Assembly (NCBI RefSeq): GCF_021729145.1
Contig: NZ_JAJSLW010000006.1
Coordinates: 186,001 to 250,000 of the forward strand
DNA: 64,000 nucleotides
Direction of reading: 5' to 3'
Source of the DNA: Membranihabitans maritimus
GTDB lineage: Bacteria > Bacteroidota > Bacteroidia > Chitinophagales > Saprospiraceae
Shown: piece after piece, positions 55,552-64,000 of the stretch
Layout of the letters: the number at the start of each line of letters is the position of its first letter
Numbering within the stretch: the first letter of the stretch is position 1
Notes under the pieces: generated by a model
The model's input: the letters and a program-made list of their open reading frames with translations, nothing else
Databases searched by the model: none
Told to the model about the DNA's origin: nothing
Program-made: the position numbers and the translations under genes

Positions 55552-58374
55552 TTACAGTTTTAAATCCGACAATGATTTGATATAGAGAATTAATGATTCC
55601 ATATCCGAATCCGATAAAATGCCCACAAAGGATGGCATTTCAGCACTATAACCTTCAACAATCCGCTTATCGGGCTCTAATAATGATTCTTTAAGATACA
55701 ATTCATCCGCCACAGTCGTGCTACCATCTTCAAACTTACGCTCAGAACCAAAAAGATTTTTAAACGGAGGGCCATACATTCCTTCTGTTCGCGTTCCCGG
55801 GGAATGGCATCCTGCACAAGCCATCGTCTGAAAAATATTCTTTCCCTTTTCAAGCGTCGGAATTTCCTCCTCCTGATTGGATGCATATTCTTCCGGATCA
55901 AAGGTCAGTTTTTCAATCTTTACATTAATAAAACCTGACTTTTCAAGGTCGATATCATTCACTTCTTTTACTGAAAAATAAAACCCATCCTTTATTTTAT
56001 AGCCATCAGAAGACAATATATCGTAGTATATTTCCATCTGTTGTATTTCAACCATATTGGGAATCACTAAAAGCACTGATTGTCTATCTTCCGACAAATG
56101 CGCAGACAGGACGGGTAGACTTTCCTCCCCCGCGCTACCATCTCTTTTGAAATGACCGGAACCATATTTCGATGTCCTATTATAATTATAGCGACTAACC
56201 TGGTAATTCCCTATTTTAGCTACTTCCTCCGGATCTAATTCTATTCCAAAGTCGAGAATTACGCCCTGTGTTCCAGCTTCAAATCCCGTGGGTAAGTAAT
56301 CCGGTTGCCCCGTATACCTCAATCTGTTCAGCGAACTGACTCCTTTTGACTTTGACCCCCAGAGATTAAAGCCCGCCACATAAACCTGACCATCAATAGG
56401 GTGAGTCTCACCTTTAGATACAGGAGTAGGATAATGGGCCTGAATATAAGAGATACCGCCCTGCATTCCATTCTCCGTACTATCTATCAAAATCTTAAAT
56501 AATCCCGGCCTTCCAAAGGAGATGTGAATCAATTGGTTGCTCAGGGGTCCCATTTTGTCACTTGTTGCCCATACTTGCCCCAAACCAGATTGGTCTACAT
56601 TGTGCGGAATCCATAGCAAAGGCTGCGTAATTTCTGGTGTATCAACCATATGAGCGGTAGCCTCTACACCGTAGTAATCTCCTTTCCGAACCGCATATAA
56701 TGGAGTAGAAGGAACGAAATTGCCTTGCTGGTCTGAAGAAGTTAAAAAGCCGGTTTTCGGATTTATCCCTAAATAAGGTCCACGCAGCCCGGTAGCTATT
56801 ACCTCCATTCGTTTCCCATCTGAGGATATTTTAAGTATCGAGCCATCGTATCTTGACCCCAGACGAAAACCATCTCGTATTACTTTTGAAATCTTAGGTC
56901 CTGCATTTAAAGCTCCACCTTTGGCGATATAAAAATCTCCATTGGGATCCACTACCATATCAGCTGCCCATTCCCTGGTTTCCATTGATTGAGGCATAAT
57001 ATTCGAATGCATTCTGTAAAAGTCCGCTTCCCTGTCACCGTTCAAGTCCTGTAAGTGCTGAATTCCCAGGCGATCGAAAACATATATTTCATCGTTGATA
57101 ATTTCGATACTCATTGGCTCATTGAGTCCAGATGCAAAGCGTTTCCAGGTTAACAAATCCAGATCATCATTTACCCCACTAACTAACCAAACATCCCCTG
57201 AAAACGTTACAACGGCCCCTGTTCCGTCTTTATAAAAGGCCACATCCATTATACGCATATTCCGCTTCCAGGGATTGGGTAATGGCAAGGTTAATTGATC
57301 TGTAACAAAGGAAGCTGTATCCGGTGATTTCTGTCCCTTTGTATACACTTCTTCCGGCCACCTGGATGCTCCCCCATCTTCCAATTTTGGGAAGGATTCT
57401 ACCTGGTAATTACTAACGAATTCTTCAAAACCATTTAAACCATTTTTTGCTCCTTTCCAGGAAATAATCACTGGTTCTAAGATCTCCTCTCCTGCATTAA
57501 ATTTCAGTGAAATGTATCGGTTATCTTTCACTACCCAACCAAAATGATCCGCTTCAATATTTAGTAATGCAACTGCCGTTACAGTATCCTTCTCCTGCTC
57601 GATTATAGTAACATGCCCCTCTGTTTCAGTATTTAGTCCATTTGTTATTTCCGCTAATGTAAGGAATATATCATCATTGCGCTCTTCCAATTGGTACGAA
57701 CGGATAAATGTCTTTCCCCCTGAAAATTTCTCTGCTCCGGGAGTTTCTGTAATCTCGGTTTTCCCTACGTTATATTTCAAATATGCTTTTTCCCCATTAA
57801 GTATTATCCCTTCCCACAGTCCGTAATTGGGTTCTAGAGGTCCCCAGGTATATGGTCGGTCTTCGGGAATCCTTGACCTTGGATCTTCATATAATATATT
57901 TCCCAACGACCACCCGGGATAAATACCAGTAGATATCTTTTGCTTCCCTAATACCACGGGATAACTATTTCTTTTATTAAAAAAATCGCTGTATGAGACT
58001 TGCGCCATCCCTGTTAACGTCATAAAGTCATCAGTCCAAAAGACAGACCAACGTAATAAATCACTATCAAAACAGGCATATGAATCTGCACCCAGAGGGA
58101 AAATAATCCCCCTGGAAACTACATTGTTTTGAGGAAGTGATTTACTGTTATTCCTATTATCGAGGGAGGAAGTGATAAAAGGGAAATCCGCTTCTACAAA
58201 AGAGGCTAACTCAAGGGAATCAAAATGATTTTCTGTGATAATGTTTTCAGGCATTCTTTTTTGACATCCGGGCAAACCAATACAGCATGCAACGAACAGA
58301 AATAAAAAATGAAAACGAATTTCTCTTTTAACTTTCTTATTGAACAGCCGATCAATATTTCTTAAAATTAGCAT
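55552..58374 (-). CDS. DUF6797/PVC-type cytochrome c lipoprotein
   Basis: 940 residues. A lipoprotein signal ends in LPGC. The N-terminal half matches the DUF6797 type (SRGIIFPLGADSYACFDSDLLRWSVFW, GILEDPRSR-like segment YEDPRSRIPEDRPYTWGPL); the middle is a PQQ/sorbosone-dehydrogenase-like beta-propeller (MDVAFYKDGTGAVVTFSGDVWLV, VATGLRGPYLGINPKTG). The C terminus is a class I cytochrome c with heme motif CAGCH and a distal Met in the ELPSF-like AEMPSFVG. An oxidoreductase passing sugar electrons to respiration is inferred. Confidence 0.82.
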   Translation of the reverse strand: MLILRNIDRLFNKKVKREIRFHFLFLFVACCIGLPGCQKRMPENIITENHFDSLELASFVEADFPFITSSLDNRNNSKSLPQNNVVSRGIIFPLGADSYACFDSDLLRWSVFWTDDFMTLTGMAQVSYSDFFNKRNSYPVVLGKQKISTGIYPGWSLGNILYEDPRSRIPEDRPYTWGPLEPNYGLWEGIILNGEKAYLKYNVGKTEITETPGAEKFSGGKTFIRSYQLEERNDDIFLTLAEITNGLNTETEGHVTIIEQEKDTVTAVALLNIEADHFGWVVKDNRYISLKFNAGEEILEPVIISWKGAKNGLNGFEEFVSNYQVESFPKLEDGGASRWPEEVYTKGQKSPDTASFVTDQLTLPLPNPWKRNMRIMDVAFYKDGTGAVVTFSGDVWLVSGVNDDLDLLTWKRFASGLNEPMSIEIINDEIYVFDRLGIQHLQDLNGDREADFYRMHSNIMPQSMETREWAADMVVDPNGDFYIAKGGALNAGPKISKVIRDGFRLGSRYDGSILKISSDGKRMEVIATGLRGPYLGINPKTGFLTSSDQQGNFVPSTPLYAVRKGDYYGVEATAHMVDTPEITQPLLWIPHNVDQSGLGQVWATSDKMGPLSNQLIHISFGRPGLFKILIDSTENGMQGGISYIQAHYPTPVSKGETHPIDGQVYVAGFNLWGSKSKGVSSLNRLRYTGQPDYLPTGFEAGTQGVILDFGIELDPEEVAKIGNYQVSRYNYNRTSKYGSGHFKRDGSAGEESLPVLSAHLSEDRQSVLLVIPNMVEIQQMEIYYDILSSDGYKIKDGFYFSVKEVNDIDLEKSGFINVKIEKLTFDPEEYASNQEEEIPTLEKGKNIFQTMACAGCHSPGTRTEGMYGPPFKNLFGSERKFEDGSTTVADELYLKESLLEPDKRIVEGYSAEMPSFVGILSDSDMESLILYIKSLSDLKL

Positions 58375-58469
58375 ATATTAATTTTTGATGTTTTTTGCTT
58401 TTTACACTGATTGAATTTACATTTTTTATTATTGAATGAAGGACCATACAAAAAGGAAGATAAAACTTA

Positions 58470-59576
58470 TCAGGTTCCCATTAGAGAAATCAATGCAAAG
58501 TTCCAGGAGGGTTTTTCTATTCCTCCTTCCTTCAAACATTCCAACACAATATCGTATTCTTTCTTAAAATACCAAGCCATTTCAAACGCCTCCAATGATG
58601 CACGGGGATTGTAGAGAGTACCAGGTTGATATTTTGTAATCCCCGCATCCGCTCTCTCCCTATCCAATTTAACTTTTGAGTTTCTCCATTGTCGATATTC
58701 CTTCTGGCCCGTGGCATAGGGAACAACAAAATCCATTGATTTTTCTACACTTCCACTTTGCAATCCAAGGTATTCAAAAGGTTTGAAATCCGAATCCGGT
58801 TCAAAATAATCTACTATTAATCCATAAACTAATAAAGGCCGTAATCCAGAAACATGATAACTCAGTGCATCCCTGTGATGTAGATCACTACTAGAACCGT
58901 CATCAAATAACGCCCTATCGATATAATCTCTGAAATGCATTTTTGCGAAATTAATGAAGGTTTGATTATTTAAGATATATCCTATTGTTCCTACAGTCTT
59001 AATCTGTTTACTCCTCCAGTTGTTATTGGGTATATTTTCATTTTTTATTTCCTTACGAGCCATTGCCAATAACCATCGATCAATGCCCCTGCAGTCATCC
59101 CTGGAAAGAAATGACCTGAATACGTAATATGCATGGATCAAAGGTTCTAATTTATTTTCATTAATAGGATTTCCGGTAGGTAAAAATGTATTCTCCCATT
59201 CTATAATATACTTAATGGCATGGTCCCTATATTTTGTAGACCCCGACCCGTAATAGGCAAAAAGAAGTAGAGCTATCCGATCCATATCTTTGAGACAAGA
59301 TTCTGATTGTTTTCTAAGTGAATCGGTATCCAGTAAACCTTCATAGTTTATTACAACTAAAGGTTGTGGTGATGTAAGAAGAATCTCTTCTGCATTTTTT
59401 ACTATAGTTTCGAAATGCTGTTTGATGCTTTGATTATTGTTGATTGCTATCCTAAGGTTTTGTTGATCCTTAATTGAAAGAATATAAGTTTGCCTGATCT
59501 CTACTTCAGCAAAAGACCAATCAACCATCAACAACAGTACTGCTGTAAAAAGAACCTTATTAATAATCATAGGCAA
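58470..59576 (-). CDS. Alginate-lyase-family secreted protein
   Basis: 368 residues. Signal peptide (ending near SFA) followed by an (alpha/alpha) toroid of the alginate lyase PF05426 type: LLLFAYYGSGSTKYRDHAIKY, IPNNNWRSKQIKTVGTIGYIL (the conserved Asn/Arg/Lys cleft) and SSSDLHHRDALSYHVSGLRPLL (catalytic His region), with W/K/E blocks near the end. Family members cleave mannuronate-rich polysaccharide by beta-elimination, but substrates vary. First gene of the operon; 95 nt separate it from the cytochrome gene. Confidence 0.75.
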   Translation of the reverse strand: MPMIINKVLFTAVLLLMVDWSFAEVEIRQTYILSIKDQQNLRIAINNNQSIKQHFETIVKNAEEILLTSPQPLVVINYEGLLDTDSLRKQSESCLKDMDRIALLLFAYYGSGSTKYRDHAIKYIIEWENTFLPTGNPINENKLEPLIHAYYVFRSFLSRDDCRGIDRWLLAMARKEIKNENIPNNNWRSKQIKTVGTIGYILNNQTFINFAKMHFRDYIDRALFDDGSSSDLHHRDALSYHVSGLRPLLVYGLIVDYFEPDSDFKPFEYLGLQSGSVEKSMDFVVPYATGQKEYRQWRNSKVKLDRERADAGITKYQPGTLYNPRASLEAFEMAWYFKKEYDIVLECLKEGGIEKPSWNFALISLMGT

Positions 59577-60108
59577 TGTAATAAAACAGGTCGGACAACA
59601 ATAATGAGACTAAAACATTGCAAACAAAAAGGCAATTTCAACATTATTCTTTATCCCTATAAAACGACCTAATAATTTTCTCAATAAATACGCCTCCAAT
59701 CACCAAATATAAATACAAGAACCCTTACAATATAAGGACATATCACTCCAATTATGGTACTTTTCCCGCATAGTATTTTTTTCAGAAACGTCTTATAAGA
59801 GTATATATCAAAAAAGAATTTTCAATATCGAATCCAATAATCATAATAATGAATCAACCTTTTAATCAAAATATTAAAGATAGTATATGTGTAACGATTT
59901 ATTCATTCACTGTCTCCTTTAGAACCATTCCCAGCCCCATCAATAGCCCTCATGGGAGCAGAACGGGAGTAAAAACAAGTATTACAGATTGGTCTTGGGG
60001 TGTAGGCCAACGATAATATCTACAACTTTACAATTTGTTTTATGTGGCTTCAATATTTATTCTGATAAAAATTGCTAACTTTAATAGATCAATAAACTAT
60101 AGAAATCT
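59577..60108. other. Divergent spacer, one possible promoter
   Basis: On the minus strand TATATTTG (59711-59704) is a perfect -7 box for the alginate-lyase operon, with a leader of about 120 nt. A 55-codon frame (59849-60016, MNQPFNQNIKDSICV... ending DWSWGVGQR) was found on the plus strand; it is not recognised and may be chance or a gene remnant. No other structure was seen. Confidence 0.4.
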
Positions 60109-60633
60109 ATGATATCTTTTTTGCTCATTTCTATTTTTGCATCTATGACATTTTCAATGAATAGTACTATACATGAATTTAAGGTAGAGGCTTTATCGGG
60201 TGGTGAAATTGACTTTTCTAAATTCAAAGGGAAAAAAATTCTTATAGTAAATACGGCTTCGGAATGTGGATTAACACCCCAATATGAAGGCCTTCAAAAA
60301 CTCTATGAGAACCATAGAAATAAATTGATAATCGTTGGATTCCCGGCTAATAATTTTGGGGGTCAGGAGCCTGGTACCAATAGGGAGATTGCCACATTTT
60401 GCAAACAAAATTATGGTGTCTCATTCCCAATGGCTGCAAAGGTATCAGTAAAAGGGCAAGACATTCATCCTCTTTTCAAGCATTTGGTAAATGAGGCTTC
60501 CAATCTAGGCATAGAAGATCCCATTTCCTGGAATTTTACTAAATTCCTTTTGGACGAAGAAGGGAAGCTAATTACAGTATTTGCTCCAAAAATTTTACCG
60601 AATAGTGAAGAAGTCTTAACTGCAATAAATTAG
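60109..60633 (+). CDS. Glutathione peroxidase family protein
   Basis: 174 residues. NTASECGLTPQYEGL holds the peroxidatic cysteine (C53, in place of selenocysteine), followed by FPANNFGGQEPGTNREIATFC and the WNFTKFLLDEEGK motif with the catalytic Trp. The hydrophobic N terminus MISFLLISIFASMTFS looks like a signal peptide, suggesting a periplasmic, probably thioredoxin-dependent peroxidase. The sulfatase gene is 89 nt downstream. Confidence 0.92.
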   Translation: MISFLLISIFASMTFSMNSTIHEFKVEALSGGEIDFSKFKGKKILIVNTASECGLTPQYEGLQKLYENHRNKLIIVGFPANNFGGQEPGTNREIATFCKQNYGVSFPMAAKVSVKGQDIHPLFKHLVNEASNLGIEDPISWNFTKFLLDEEGKLITVFAPKILPNSEEVLTAIN

Positions 60634-60722
60634 TTTCGTTCATTGGTCCGGACTTCATTTCACGAAAGGAGATAAGATAGCAGAAATTAAAATACCCTCC
60701 TTTTACTTATAAACAAAAAATA

Positions 60723-62183
60723 ATGTTTAGAATTATTTTTATCACGTTATTGATCCCTCTTTTGTTTTTACATTGTCATTCCGGGCAACCGGAAGAAAAA
60801 ACCCCTCCCAATTTTATAATATTCATAGCAGACGATATCAGTTGGAATGACTTTGGGTGTTATGGTAATGACATTGTACAGACACCGAATATTGATCGAA
60901 TAGCTTCTGAAGGAATCCTTTTTCATAATACCTACCTGACGGCTAGTTCGTGCAGCCCAAGTAGAATAAGTATCATCACAGGTAGATATCCGCACAACAC
61001 CGGAGCAGCAGAACTTCATACGGAGCCGGAAAAAGATTTCTCCACCATCGCAAGTATTCTTCATTCCAAAAATTATTATACCGGCCACGCCGGCAAATGG
61101 CATATGGGACAACTCATAAAGCAGGGATTTGACACTGTCCAGGTCAAGGGTATAGGAGACGGAGGTGAAGATTTATGGATACAAAGTCTTAGGGATCGCG
61201 ATCCCGACAAACCTTTTTTCTTTTGGTTTGCCTCCCTGGACGCCCATCGTCCCTGGGGAAAGAATCCAATGAGCGGAGTTCATTCCCCATCAGATATTGA
61301 GCCTCCATTAACACTTTTTGATGGAGACAGTACCCGTAAAGACCTGGCAAAATATTATGACGAAATCGCCCGGTTTGACGATTTTGTTGGCCAGGTAGAA
61401 AAAGAACTCGACATGCAAGGTCAGCTAAATAACACCGTCATGATTATTATGGCTGATAATGGCAGACCCTTCCCACGTGACAAAACCAGAGTGTATGACA
61501 GTGGGATGAAAACACCATTTATTATTAAATGGCCCGAAGGGATAACCCATCCAGGCACTCAATCCTACAGTTTAATTAGTTCGATAGACCTGGCCCCTAC
61601 CCTAATTGATCTTTCGGGTAATGACATCCCGGAATCTTTTCAGGGTAAAAGTTTTCAGAAAGTCCTTAAGGAACCAAATTCAGAATTCAGGCAATACGTA
61701 TTTTCTGAGCACAATTGGCACGATCATGAGGCCTATGAGCGAATGATCCGTTCCAAAGATTTTTTATATCTCATTAATGCACGTCCGCAATTCCCTAACC
61801 AGGGCCCGGCAGATGCCTTAAACGGACTTTCATTTAAAGAATTGGCATTAAACCAAAATTCAGGTCAACTGACACCGGCCCAACGTGACATTTTCGTATC
61901 TCCCAGGCCTGAAGAAGAATTATATGAAGTCCAAATGGATCCATTACAAGTAAAAAACCTTGCCGATGATGAAGAATACCAAGATATCAAATCAGCACTC
62001 GAAGTGGTTTTGAAAAATTGGATGCAACAAACCGGCGACTATACGCCTGACACGTTAACCCGGGATTGGTATTCAAGAGATAGTGGTAAAAGAATTGAAA
62101 AAAACTTTCAAATTCGAGGAGAAATGCCCGGTGACAAAACGAATGCCACTGAAATCAATTACGGTGGTGGTTTCCGGGAATAA
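60723..62183 (+). CDS. Sulfatase, lipoprotein, formylglycine type
   Basis: 486 residues. A lipobox (LLFLHC) suggests outer- or inner-membrane anchoring. The alkaline-phosphatase fold has FIIFIADDISWNDFGCYGND (metal Asp pair), the formylglycine signature SCSPSR (Cys77), GKWHMG, and IIMADNGRPFPRDKTRVYDSG. The overall form resembles heparan N-sulfatase/arylsulfatase A-like enzymes. The Cys type needs an FGE-family maturase, not present in the window. Together with the alginate-lyase operon it points to sulfated or uronic acid polysaccharide. Confidence 0.92.
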   Translation: MFRIIFITLLIPLLFLHCHSGQPEEKTPPNFIIFIADDISWNDFGCYGNDIVQTPNIDRIASEGILFHNTYLTASSCSPSRISIITGRYPHNTGAAELHTEPEKDFSTIASILHSKNYYTGHAGKWHMGQLIKQGFDTVQVKGIGDGGEDLWIQSLRDRDPDKPFFFWFASLDAHRPWGKNPMSGVHSPSDIEPPLTLFDGDSTRKDLAKYYDEIARFDDFVGQVEKELDMQGQLNNTVMIIMADNGRPFPRDKTRVYDSGMKTPFIIKWPEGITHPGTQSYSLISSIDLAPTLIDLSGNDIPESFQGKSFQKVLKEPNSEFRQYVFSEHNWHDHEAYERMIRSKDFLYLINARPQFPNQGPADALNGLSFKELALNQNSGQLTPAQRDIFVSPRPEEELYEVQMDPLQVKNLADDEEYQDIKSALEVVLKNWMQQTGDYTPDTLTRDWYSRDSGKRIEKNFQIRGEMPGDKTNATEINYGGGFRE

Positions 62184-62223
62184 ATACATAATTTGTAACA
62201 TAATATTGAAATCCAAGATGTAA

Positions 62224-63666
62224 ATGCAAAAAACTTCTGAAATTATAAGACCCGGCGCATTTGAGAGTGATAGACATTGGTATCCAAAAGCACTCAATGC
62301 GACTATCCATCCCCTGGTAAAATTTTTCTTTTCCCTTAATAAAACCAGGATTATTAATCGGTATTGTCACCTCAATCCGAGGGTAGATCGAAAAAAGCTC
62401 AACGAAATACTTGAATATCGATGCAAATACTTTTTGTGGTGCGGTGCTGATTTGATCAATGCTACCTCGGAAAGTGGTAATAAAAAAATGGTTGTCATCG
62501 AGAACAATTCCAGCCCATCAGGACAGAAATCAATGCCACTACTCGACGATACAAAAGAAGAAGGGAGTTACCGGCTTCTAATCGAAAATACTTTCAAGCC
62601 CTATATCAAAAAGAAAGGATCAACAGTGGAGAATGGTAAGGTTGCTGTATTATACGATAAAAATTACGTTGAAACCTCAGGATATGCAGCCACTATTGCC
62701 GATGTATTGGAAGAAGAAGTTCTTTTGGTCCCCTTCTACAATAATCAGAATCCCCCTTTGGTAAAGCTTGAAAATAAAATTCTTTATGCTTATCACGATT
62801 CGGAATGGCACCCATTGAGAGCTGTTTTCAGATACCTTACCCAAAAGCCCTGGAATCGTCTTCCAATACAATGTAGGACAAAAATTCTTAACCCTATTAT
62901 TTCATGTCTTGCAGGAGGCAGAAATAAAATGGTAGCTGCAAAGGCATATGACTTCTACAATTCAGAATTGCTACCTTTTGGATTAAAAATCAATATACCT
63001 GACACCATCTGGGATGTACGTAAAGAAGAAGTTCCCCTTTGGGTAGAAAAAATGGGAGGACATGCCGTTATCAAGGTTCCATACAGCAATGCAGGCCAAG
63101 GGGTTTTCACTATTATCAACCAAAGGGAACTGGATGAATTTATGAAGCTTACATTCGAATATGAAAGATTTATAGTACAAAGCCTGATCGGAAATTACAA
63201 TTGGAGTTCACTAAGTGAAAAAGGTAAATTCTACCAGGTCGGGACCATCCCTAATTCCAAAGGAGAAACCTTTGTTACAGATCTTCGCATGATGGTTAGT
63301 TCTACATCAGAAGGAATCAAACCACTTTGTATATATTCCAGAAGAACTGAAGATCCTCTTGTCGAAGATTTAAGTTCGGGAGATGACTCCTGGAAAATGC
63401 TTGGGACCAACCTTTCGGTTAAGTTGGGTGAAAATGAATGGACCAGTGATTCAAGTCGGTTGATGTTGATGGATAGGAGGGATTTTAATAAATTGGGAAT
63501 AGGTCTGGACGACTTAATTGAAGCCTATATACAAACAGTACTTTCTATGATCGCAATTGACAAAATGTGCAAAAAATTAATTTCATCAAATGGGCGTTTT
63601 AAGATGAATCTATTTCAATCAGTCAACAATGACGAAAACCTTTTAAATGAAATATTGATGCCATAA
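62224..63666 (+). CDS. Divergent ATP-grasp ligase-like protein
   Basis: 480 residues, not matched to a named family. ATP-grasp features are seen in the C-terminal half: VIKVPYSNAGQGVFTI (ATP-binding beta-strand and glycine loop), FIVQSLIGNYNW, TDLRMMVSS and RFKMNLFQ (metal-binding residues near the end). The N-terminal half begins RPGAFESDRHWYPKALNATIHPLV and has VIENNSSPSGQKS, without a recognised domain. It would join a carboxylate to an amine through an acylphosphate. Only 2 nt separate it from the following aspartoacylase-like gene, so the two are probably co-translated. Confidence 0.65.
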   Translation: MQKTSEIIRPGAFESDRHWYPKALNATIHPLVKFFFSLNKTRIINRYCHLNPRVDRKKLNEILEYRCKYFLWCGADLINATSESGNKKMVVIENNSSPSGQKSMPLLDDTKEEGSYRLLIENTFKPYIKKKGSTVENGKVAVLYDKNYVETSGYAATIADVLEEEVLLVPFYNNQNPPLVKLENKILYAYHDSEWHPLRAVFRYLTQKPWNRLPIQCRTKILNPIISCLAGGRNKMVAAKAYDFYNSELLPFGLKINIPDTIWDVRKEEVPLWVEKMGGHAVIKVPYSNAGQGVFTIINQRELDEFMKLTFEYERFIVQSLIGNYNWSSLSEKGKFYQVGTIPNSKGETFVTDLRMMVSSTSEGIKPLCIYSRRTEDPLVEDLSSGDDSWKMLGTNLSVKLGENEWTSDSSRLMLMDRRDFNKLGIGLDDLIEAYIQTVLSMIAIDKMCKKLISSNGRFKMNLFQSVNNDENLLNEILMP

Positions 63667-63668
63667 CT

Positions 63669-64000
63669 ATGATCCATCATTCACAAATAATAAAAGATAT
63701 AGATTTAGACTCTGTTTCCTTAAGATCAAAAAACTACTTCTACCTTCATTTGGTATCCAACGCCCTCGGATTACCTGTTTATCTTCCCTTAATGATAGCA
63801 AAGGGGAATAAAGAAGGACCAGTCCTTGGACTTACGGCCGCCGTACATGGAGATGAAGTAAATGGGACCCAGACCATTCAAAGATTGTTCGAAGAATTAG
63901 AAGTTGATGATTTAAAAGGAACTATAATTGCTATTCCAATTGTCAATATCCCTGCATATGAGGAAGTTCAACGGAAATATACCGATGGAGAAGATCTCAA
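63669..64000 (+). CDS. Succinylglutamate desuccinylase/aspartoacylase family protein (3'-truncated)
   Basis: 110 codons are visible before the window ends. AAVHGDEVNGTQTIQRLFEEL carries the zinc ligands His and Glu of the M14-like AstE/AspA family, and TIIAIPIVNIPAYEEVQRKY follows the usual core. Family members hydrolyse N-acyl amino acids or related amides. Coupling to the ATP-grasp gene suggests an amide-forming and amide-cleaving pair, or deprotection after ligation. Start ATG at 63669. Confidence 0.85.
   Translation, partial: MIHHSQIIKDIDLDSVSLRSKNYFYLHLVSNALGLPVYLPLMIAKGNKEGPVLGLTAAVHGDEVNGTQTIQRLFEELEVDDLKGTIIAIPIVNIPAYEEVQRKYTDGEDL

Noticed and set aside
59849-60016. 55-codon frame ending DWSWGVGQR
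   Set aside because: No domain, start context or neighbour supports it; kept only as a possible remnant in the spacer note.

Overview
The window is a low-GC chromosomal segment from a member of the Bacteroidota, probably a marine, Saprospirales-like lineage; the lineage is an inference. The evidence is a PorQ-like type IX secretion (T9SS) protein, three proteins with T9SS type A C-terminal sorting domains, a Rho factor with a long Asn/Lys-rich insertion, an OmpA/PD40/TPR lipid-envelope protein, and repeated TAnnTTTG -7 promoter boxes with little Shine-Dalgarno signal. No prophage, CRISPR array, intact insertion sequence or rRNA operon was seen.

Layout. 1-2.3 kb: the end of a metallophosphatase gene, dnaA and tRNA-Ser(GCT). 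2.37-3.46 kb: 2.2 tandem copies of a ~494-bp unit, each full copy carrying a decayed GIY-YIG nuclease gene. 3.8-7 kb: a methylcrotonyl-CoA-type carboxyltransferase, an HMG-CoA lyase-like protein and a rhomboid protease. 7-13.1 kb (minus): the tight string birA-cinA-E2 acyltransferase-OmpA/PD40 protein-phospholipid methyltransferase. 13.1-15.5 kb: rsfS-ftsH. 15.6-19.6 kb (minus): porQ-like, a PpiD-like foldase and a DUF3109 protein. 19.7-22.8 kb: citrate synthase, gcvH, a VanZ-like protein and tonB. 23.3-27.7 kb (minus): a DUF1080 protein, a glycosyltransferase, frr, a zinc peptidase and serS. 27.9-30.8 kb: rho, rpmH, rnpA and a hypothetical gene. 30.8-36.4 kb: aroQ-recQ facing away from kdsD-rhomboid, then an O-antigen ligase-like gene. 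36.5-41.9 kb: pheS-hisS-gatA and a LysM lytic transglycosylase. 42.5-45.8 kb (minus): hsp20 and a TPR histidine kinase/LuxR regulator pair.

Accessory-looking DNA fills the last third. 46.1-53.1 kb is a five-gene co-oriented surface-protein cluster: three T9SS cargo proteins, a small beta-barrel and a protein with about 34 copies of a 17-residue repeat. 53.1-59.6 kb (minus) is a four-gene operon: alginate-lyase-like protein, DUF6797/cytochrome c lipoprotein, Tat-exported TIM-barrel isomerase/epimerase and Tat-exported enolase-superfamily enzyme. It is followed on the plus strand by a glutathione peroxidase and a lipoprotein sulfatase. Together these suggest export-side processing of sulfated or uronic-acid-rich polysaccharide. 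At 62.2-64 kb a divergent ATP-grasp protein is coupled, 2 nt apart, to an aspartoacylase/succinylglutamate-desuccinylase-like gene that runs off the window. This pair is the best candidate here for an uncharacterised small-molecule or peptide-conjugate pathway.

Most housekeeping calls are secure. Substrates in the last 10 kb and all promoter calls are inference from motifs read by eye.
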